Shown piece by piece: positions 60,515 through 64,000 of a DNA stretch of 64,000 bases. The position numbers and the translations under genes were made by a program. The stretch spans positions 5,458,501 to 5,522,500 of the forward strand of contig NZ_CP107932.1 in NCBI RefSeq assembly GCF_036032445.1, given 5' to 3'. Source of the stretch: Nocardia sp. NBC_00416. Its GTDB lineage: Bacteria > Actinomycetota > Actinomycetes > Mycobacteriales > Mycobacteriaceae. Each line of letters starts with the position of its first letter. Positions within the stretch are counted from its first letter, which is position 1. The notes under the pieces were generated by a model. The model was given only the letters and a program-made list of their open reading frames with translations, was not told the DNA's origin and made no database searches.

Positions 60515-62665
60515 GTGAGCGAAGCCAACATGATCGGTTGGGAGAAGGATTCGGACGGCATCGTCGTACTGACGATGGACGACCCGAATCAGGGCGCCAA
60601 CACGATGAACGACCTGTACAAGAAGTCGATGACCGAGACGGTCGATCGGCTGGAAGCCGAGAAGGACGACATCACCGGTGTCGTGCTGACCTCCGCGAAG
60701 AAGACCTTCTTCGCCGGTGGCGACCTGAAGAACATGATGCAGGTCGGCCCGGACAACGGTCCGGAGCTGATGGCCGAACTGCTCGAGATCAAATCCGCGC
60801 TGCGCCGCCTGGAAACCCTCGGCAAACCGGTCGTGGCCGCCATCAACGGCGCCGCGCTCGGCGGTGGCCTGGAGATCGCGCTCGCGACCCACCACCGGAT
60901 CGCGGCCGACGTCCGCGGCTCCCAGATCGGCCTGCCCGAGGCCACCCTGGGCCTGCTGCCCGCCGGTGGCGGCATCATCCGCACCGTGCGCATGCTCGGC
61001 CTGCAGAACGCGCTCATGGGCGTCCTGCTGCAGGGCCAGCGCAACAAGCCGGCCAAAGCCAAGGAGATCGGCCTGATCGACGAGCTGGTCGGTTCGGTCG
61101 AGGAACTGGTTCCCGCCGCCAAGGCATGGATCAAGGCCAACCCCGAAGCCTCGGTGCAGCCGTGGGACAAGAAGGGCTTCAAGATCCCCGGCGGCACCCC
61201 CGCCAGCCCGTCGTTCGCCGCGACCCTGCCCGCGTTCCCGGCCAACCTGCGCAAGCAGATCAAGGGCGCCAACATGCCCGCCCCGCGCGCCATCATGGCC
61301 GCGGCGGTCGAAGGCTCGCAGGTCGGGATCGACGACGCCTCGCTGATCGAGTCCCGCTACTTCGTGCACCTGCTCACCGGGCTGGTCGCGAAGAACATGA
61401 TCCAGGCCTTCTTCTTCGACCTGCAGACCATCAACAACGGTGGTTCGCGGCCGAATGATGTGCCGAAGAAAGAGATCAAGAAGATCGGCGTGCTCGGCGC
61501 GGGCATGATGGGCGCCGGTATCGCCTACGTATCGGCCAAGGCCGGCTACGAGGTCGTGCTCAAGGACGTCACCATCGAGGCGGCCGAGCGGGGCAAGAAC
61601 TACTCGGAGAAGATCGAGGCCAAGGCGCTGTCCCGGGGCAAGACCACCGAGGAGAAGTCCAAAGAGCTGCTCGACCGGATCAAGCCGTCCGCCGACGTCG
61701 CCGACTTCGCGGGCGTCGACTTCGTGATCGAGGCCGTCTTCGAGAGCACCGAGCTCAAGCACAAGGTCTTCCAGGAGATCGAGGACGTCGTCACCCCCGA
61801 CGCCCTGCTCGGCTCCAACACCTCGACCCTGCCGATCACCGGCCTGGCCGAAGGTGTGAAGCGCCAGGAAGACTTCATCGGCATCCACTTCTTCTCGCCG
61901 GTCGACAAGATGCCGCTGGTGGAGATCATCAAGGGTGAGCGGACCTCCGACGAGGCCCTGGCCCGGGTGTTCGACTACACCCTCGCCATCAAGAAGACCC
62001 CGATCGTGGTCAACGACAGCCGCGGCTTCTTCACCTCCCGCGTCATCGGCACCTTCGTCAACGAGGCGATCGCCATGCTCGGCGAGGGCATCGAGCCCGC
62101 GACCATCGAGCAGGCCGGTTCGCAGGCGGGCTACCCGGCGCCGCCGCTGCAGCTGACCGACGAGCTGAACATGAAGCTCATGCAGAAGATCGCCCGGGAG
62201 ACCGAGGAAGCCGCCAAGGCCGGCGACGCGGCCATGGGCACCGAACGGCATCCCGCCATCGACGTGGTGGACTACATGGTCGAGCAGGGCCGTCCGGGCC
62301 GCTTGGAGAAGGCCGGCTTCTACGAGTACGACGAGAACGGCAAGCGGCTCAACATCTGGCCGCAGCTGCGCGAGCACTTCAAGACGACCTCCGGGTTCAA
62401 TGTGCCGTTGCAGGACCTGATCGACCGCATGCTGTTCGCCGAAGCCCTCGAAACCCAGAAGTGTTTCGACGAGGGTGTTCTCGAATCCACCGCGGATGCC
62501 AATATCGGCTCCATCTTCGGCATCGGGTTCCCCGCCTGGACCGGTGGCGTGCACCAGTACATCGTCGGCTACCCCGGCGGCCAGGAAGCCTTCGTGGCCC
62601 GGGCCGACGAACTGGCGAAGAAGTACGGCAAGCGCTTCGAGGTCCCGGCGTCGCTGCGCAAGTAG
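60515..62665 (+). CDS. fadB: Fatty acid oxidation complex alpha subunit
   Basis: 716 aa from GTG 60515, AGGAG upstream. The N-terminal enoyl-CoA hydratase half has TSAKKTFFAGGDLKNM, INGAALGGGLEIALATHH and GLPEATLGLLPAGGGIIR. The C-terminal 3-hydroxyacyl-CoA dehydrogenase half has IGVLGAGMMGAGIAYVSAKA, NTSTLPITGLAEG, GIHFFSPVDKMPLVEII and RVIGTFVNEAIAMLGEG. It hydrates enoyl-CoA and oxidises the 3-hydroxyacyl-CoA to ketoacyl-CoA for FadA. Confidence 0.95.
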   Translation: MSEANMIGWEKDSDGIVVLTMDDPNQGANTMNDLYKKSMTETVDRLEAEKDDITGVVLTSAKKTFFAGGDLKNMMQVGPDNGPELMAELLEIKSALRRLETLGKPVVAAINGAALGGGLEIALATHHRIAADVRGSQIGLPEATLGLLPAGGGIIRTVRMLGLQNALMGVLLQGQRNKPAKAKEIGLIDELVGSVEELVPAAKAWIKANPEASVQPWDKKGFKIPGGTPASPSFAATLPAFPANLRKQIKGANMPAPRAIMAAAVEGSQVGIDDASLIESRYFVHLLTGLVAKNMIQAFFFDLQTINNGGSRPNDVPKKEIKKIGVLGAGMMGAGIAYVSAKAGYEVVLKDVTIEAAERGKNYSEKIEAKALSRGKTTEEKSKELLDRIKPSADVADFAGVDFVIEAVFESTELKHKVFQEIEDVVTPDALLGSNTSTLPITGLAEGVKRQEDFIGIHFFSPVDKMPLVEIIKGERTSDEALARVFDYTLAIKKTPIVVNDSRGFFTSRVIGTFVNEAIAMLGEGIEPATIEQAGSQAGYPAPPLQLTDELNMKLMQKIARETEEAAKAGDAAMGTERHPAIDVVDYMVEQGRPGRLEKAGFYEYDENGKRLNIWPQLREHFKTTSGFNVPLQDLIDRMLFAEALETQKCFDEGVLESTADANIGSIFGIGFPAWTGGVHQYIVGYPGGQEAFVARADELAKKYGKRFEVPASLRK

Positions 62666-62671
62666 GTTGCG

Positions 62672-62699
62672 GGTCCGGCCGCGGTCGCGCGGCCGGACC
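62672..62699 (+). terminator. Terminator after fadB
   Basis: GGTCCGGCCGCG-GTCG-CGCGGCCGGACC, a perfect 12-bp GC stem seven bases after the stop. A second hairpin (CACGGTCC...GGGCCGTG) follows at about 62709-62746. Confidence 0.85.
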
Positions 62700-62924
62700 T
62701 AACCGAACGACACGGTCCGTCCCACCCGAGTGGTGGGGCGGGCCGTGGTCGTTTGCCGCCGCGCGGCGGCGTGCCGACGAAATCGAGACCTTCTGCGAGG
62801 ACACGCGCGCGGGACGAAACCGCGCATCGGGGTATCGAGCGCGCTACGTTGGAAGAGAAGACCGGAACGGCAGCGCGGCGGCGCATCCACCGCAGCCGAT
62901 TCGTTACGAGTGCGAGGTGGTGAG

Positions 62925-64000
62925 ATGACTCCACGAACGCGTTCGGGCCCCGGGGGCCGCGAATCGGATAACGCCTACGTCACTGCGGATGCCGAGGATC
63001 CGGGAAATGCCGCGGGTCCACAGAGCGCCCCGGAGCCGGAGAGCGCCGCACCTGAACCCACAATGGGTGTCGAGAGCCCGGCGAGGCCCGACCCCGGCGA
63101 ATCGGATCGGATATCCGAAGAGCTCTCGGCCATGGGTCTGACCGAGGCACAGGAGATCGGGCGCGGCGGGTTCGGCGTGGTGTACCGGTGCGTGCAGCGG
63201 GCGCTGGACCGGGTGGTCGCGGTGAAGGTCCTCTCCTCCGATCTCGATTCCGAGAGCCGGGAGCGGTTCCTGCGTGAGGAGCACGCTATGGGCCGCCTGT
63301 CCGGGCATCCGAACATCGTCGACATCCTGCAGGTCGATATGACCGCCAGCGGGCTGCCGTTCATCGTGATGCCCTTCGCTACGCACGGTTCGCTGGAACG
63401 TCTCGTCCACGACCTCGGCCCACTGGGCTGGGCGGATACGGTGCGGGTGGGCGTGAAACTGGCCGGCGCCATCGAGAGCGCCCACCGGACGCGGATCCTG
63501 CACCGCGATGTGAAACCGGCCAATGTGCTGCTCAGCTCCTACGGAGAGCCGCAGCTGACCGATTTCGGGATCGCCCGGATGCCGGGGGGTTTTCGCACGT
63601 CGAGCAGCCAGATCACCGGGTCGCCGGCGTTCACCGCGCCCGAGGTGCTCAAGGGCGCCGAACCCACTGTGCGTTCCGACGTGTACGGGCTCGGCGCCAC
63701 ACTTTTCGCGCTGGTCACCGGTCATGCCGCGTTCGAACGGCAGGCAGGGGAGCGAGTGGTGGCACAGTTCCTGCGGATCACCACCCAGCCCGTCCCGGAT
63801 CTGCGGGAACAGGATATTCCTGCCGATGTGGCGGCTGTCATCGAACAGGCCATGGCGCAGGACCCGCAGGAACGGCCGGCGTCGGCCTACGAGTTCGGGG
63901 AGATGCTGCGCGCGGTGCAGACCGCGCACGATCAGGTACCGGACCAAATGGCACTGCTGGACCCGGAGGTCACCGCGGTCGATGCCGCCGTCGCGCCCGC
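62925..64000 (+). CDS. Serine/threonine protein kinase, PknK-like (partial, runs off right edge)
   Basis: At least 358 aa from ATG 62925. A 70-residue Pro/Glu-rich N-terminus precedes a Hanks-type kinase domain: EIGRGGFGVVYRCVQRALDR (P-loop), VAVKVLSSDLD, HRDVKPANVLL (catalytic loop), TDFGIAR (DFG), GSPAFTAPEVL (APE). The order and wording closely resemble mycobacterial PknK, which adds AAA/LuxR-type domains after the kinase; that part is outside the window. ATG 62925 has GAGGTGG upstream. Confidence 0.85.
   Translation, partial: MTPRTRSGPGGRESDNAYVTADAEDPGNAAGPQSAPEPESAAPEPTMGVESPARPDPGESDRISEELSAMGLTEAQEIGRGGFGVVYRCVQRALDRVVAVKVLSSDLDSESRERFLREEHAMGRLSGHPNIVDILQVDMTASGLPFIVMPFATHGSLERLVHDLGPLGWADTVRVGVKLAGAIESAHRTRILHRDVKPANVLLSSYGEPQLTDFGIARMPGGFRTSSSQITGSPAFTAPEVLKGAEPTVRSDVYGLGATLFALVTGHAAFERQAGERVVAQFLRITTQPVPDLREQDIPADVAAVIEQAMAQDPQERPASAYEFGEMLRAVQTAHDQVPDQMALLDPEVTAVDAAVAP

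Noticed and set aside
60497..62554. 685-codon open frame on the minus strand, antisense to fadB
   Set aside because: Rich in Arg, Gly, His and Asp with no family resemblance; fadB on the other strand has complete catalytic motifs. High-GC third positions keep the antisense frame open.

Overview
The window is high-GC DNA of a mycolate-producing actinobacterium, most likely Nocardia or a close relative. The evidence is an Ag85-type mycolyl esterase, an EspG/PPE-like type VII secretion substrate operon, a mycothiol-dependent (MDMPI) enzyme, a DUF397 protein, a PknK-like kinase, and a tyrA / tadA / serine-tRNA / aromatic aminotransferase order resembling mycobacterial chromosomes. It is chromosomal. 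Both edges cut genes: the C-terminus of an FMN dehydrogenase on the left and the kinase on the right.

Layout. 1-3.9 kb: tRNA-Ser(UGA), truncated haemoglobin, glycolipid-binding-type protein, prephenate dehydrogenase, TadA with its companion, and tRNA-Ser(CGA). 3.9-9.7 kb: a 5.76-kb element integrated into the 3' end of tRNA-Ser(CGA), bounded by a 26-bp direct repeat. It carries an N-terminally truncated tyrosine integrase, a pentapeptide-repeat protein, a possible RiPP cassette (48-codon precursor-like peptide, 14-bp hairpin, HExxH-type putative peptide hydroxylase), three small proteins, an HTH/TPR regulator and a pterin dehydratase. 9.8-14.1 kb: GDSL lipoprotein, oxidoreductase/TetR divergon, VOC protein, DUF4352 protein. 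14.2-18.6 kb: a second small-protein/HTH-TPR divergon with the same architecture as the one in the element, hypothetical genes, a CSD-like protein, a DarG-like antitoxin domain without macrodomain, tRNA-Arg and tRNA-Ser(GCU).

18.7-32 kb: dienelactone-hydrolase-like protein, aromatic aminotransferase, mycolyl esterase, a Dcm/Vsr pair, MDMPI enzyme, MMPL/TetR divergon and an Rrf2-regulated heterodimeric ABC exporter. 32-37 kb: a queuosine salvage group (tgt, yhhQ-type transporter, gluQRS) with membrane proteins between. 37-42 kb: DUF397 protein, WS/DGAT-type acyltransferase, tRNA-Ser(GGA), a repeat-rich membrane protein and the SRP RNA. 42-45 kb: aspartate aminotransferase, methyltransferase, HhH-GPD repair protein. 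45-50 kb: small ESX partner, PPE-like protein and EspG in one operon, divergent from a ROK regulator and separated from it by an AATATT repeat array. 50-64 kb: DUF2207 protein, zinc metallopeptidase, MMPL-TetR operon, dnaX, fadA-fadB and the start of a PknK-like kinase.

Intergenic DNA carries at least two dispersed structured repeat families. All four serine tRNA isoacceptors (UGA, CGA, GCU, GGA) lie within 40 kb. The least explained regions are the cargo of the tRNA-borne element and the duplicated regulator/small-protein divergons.
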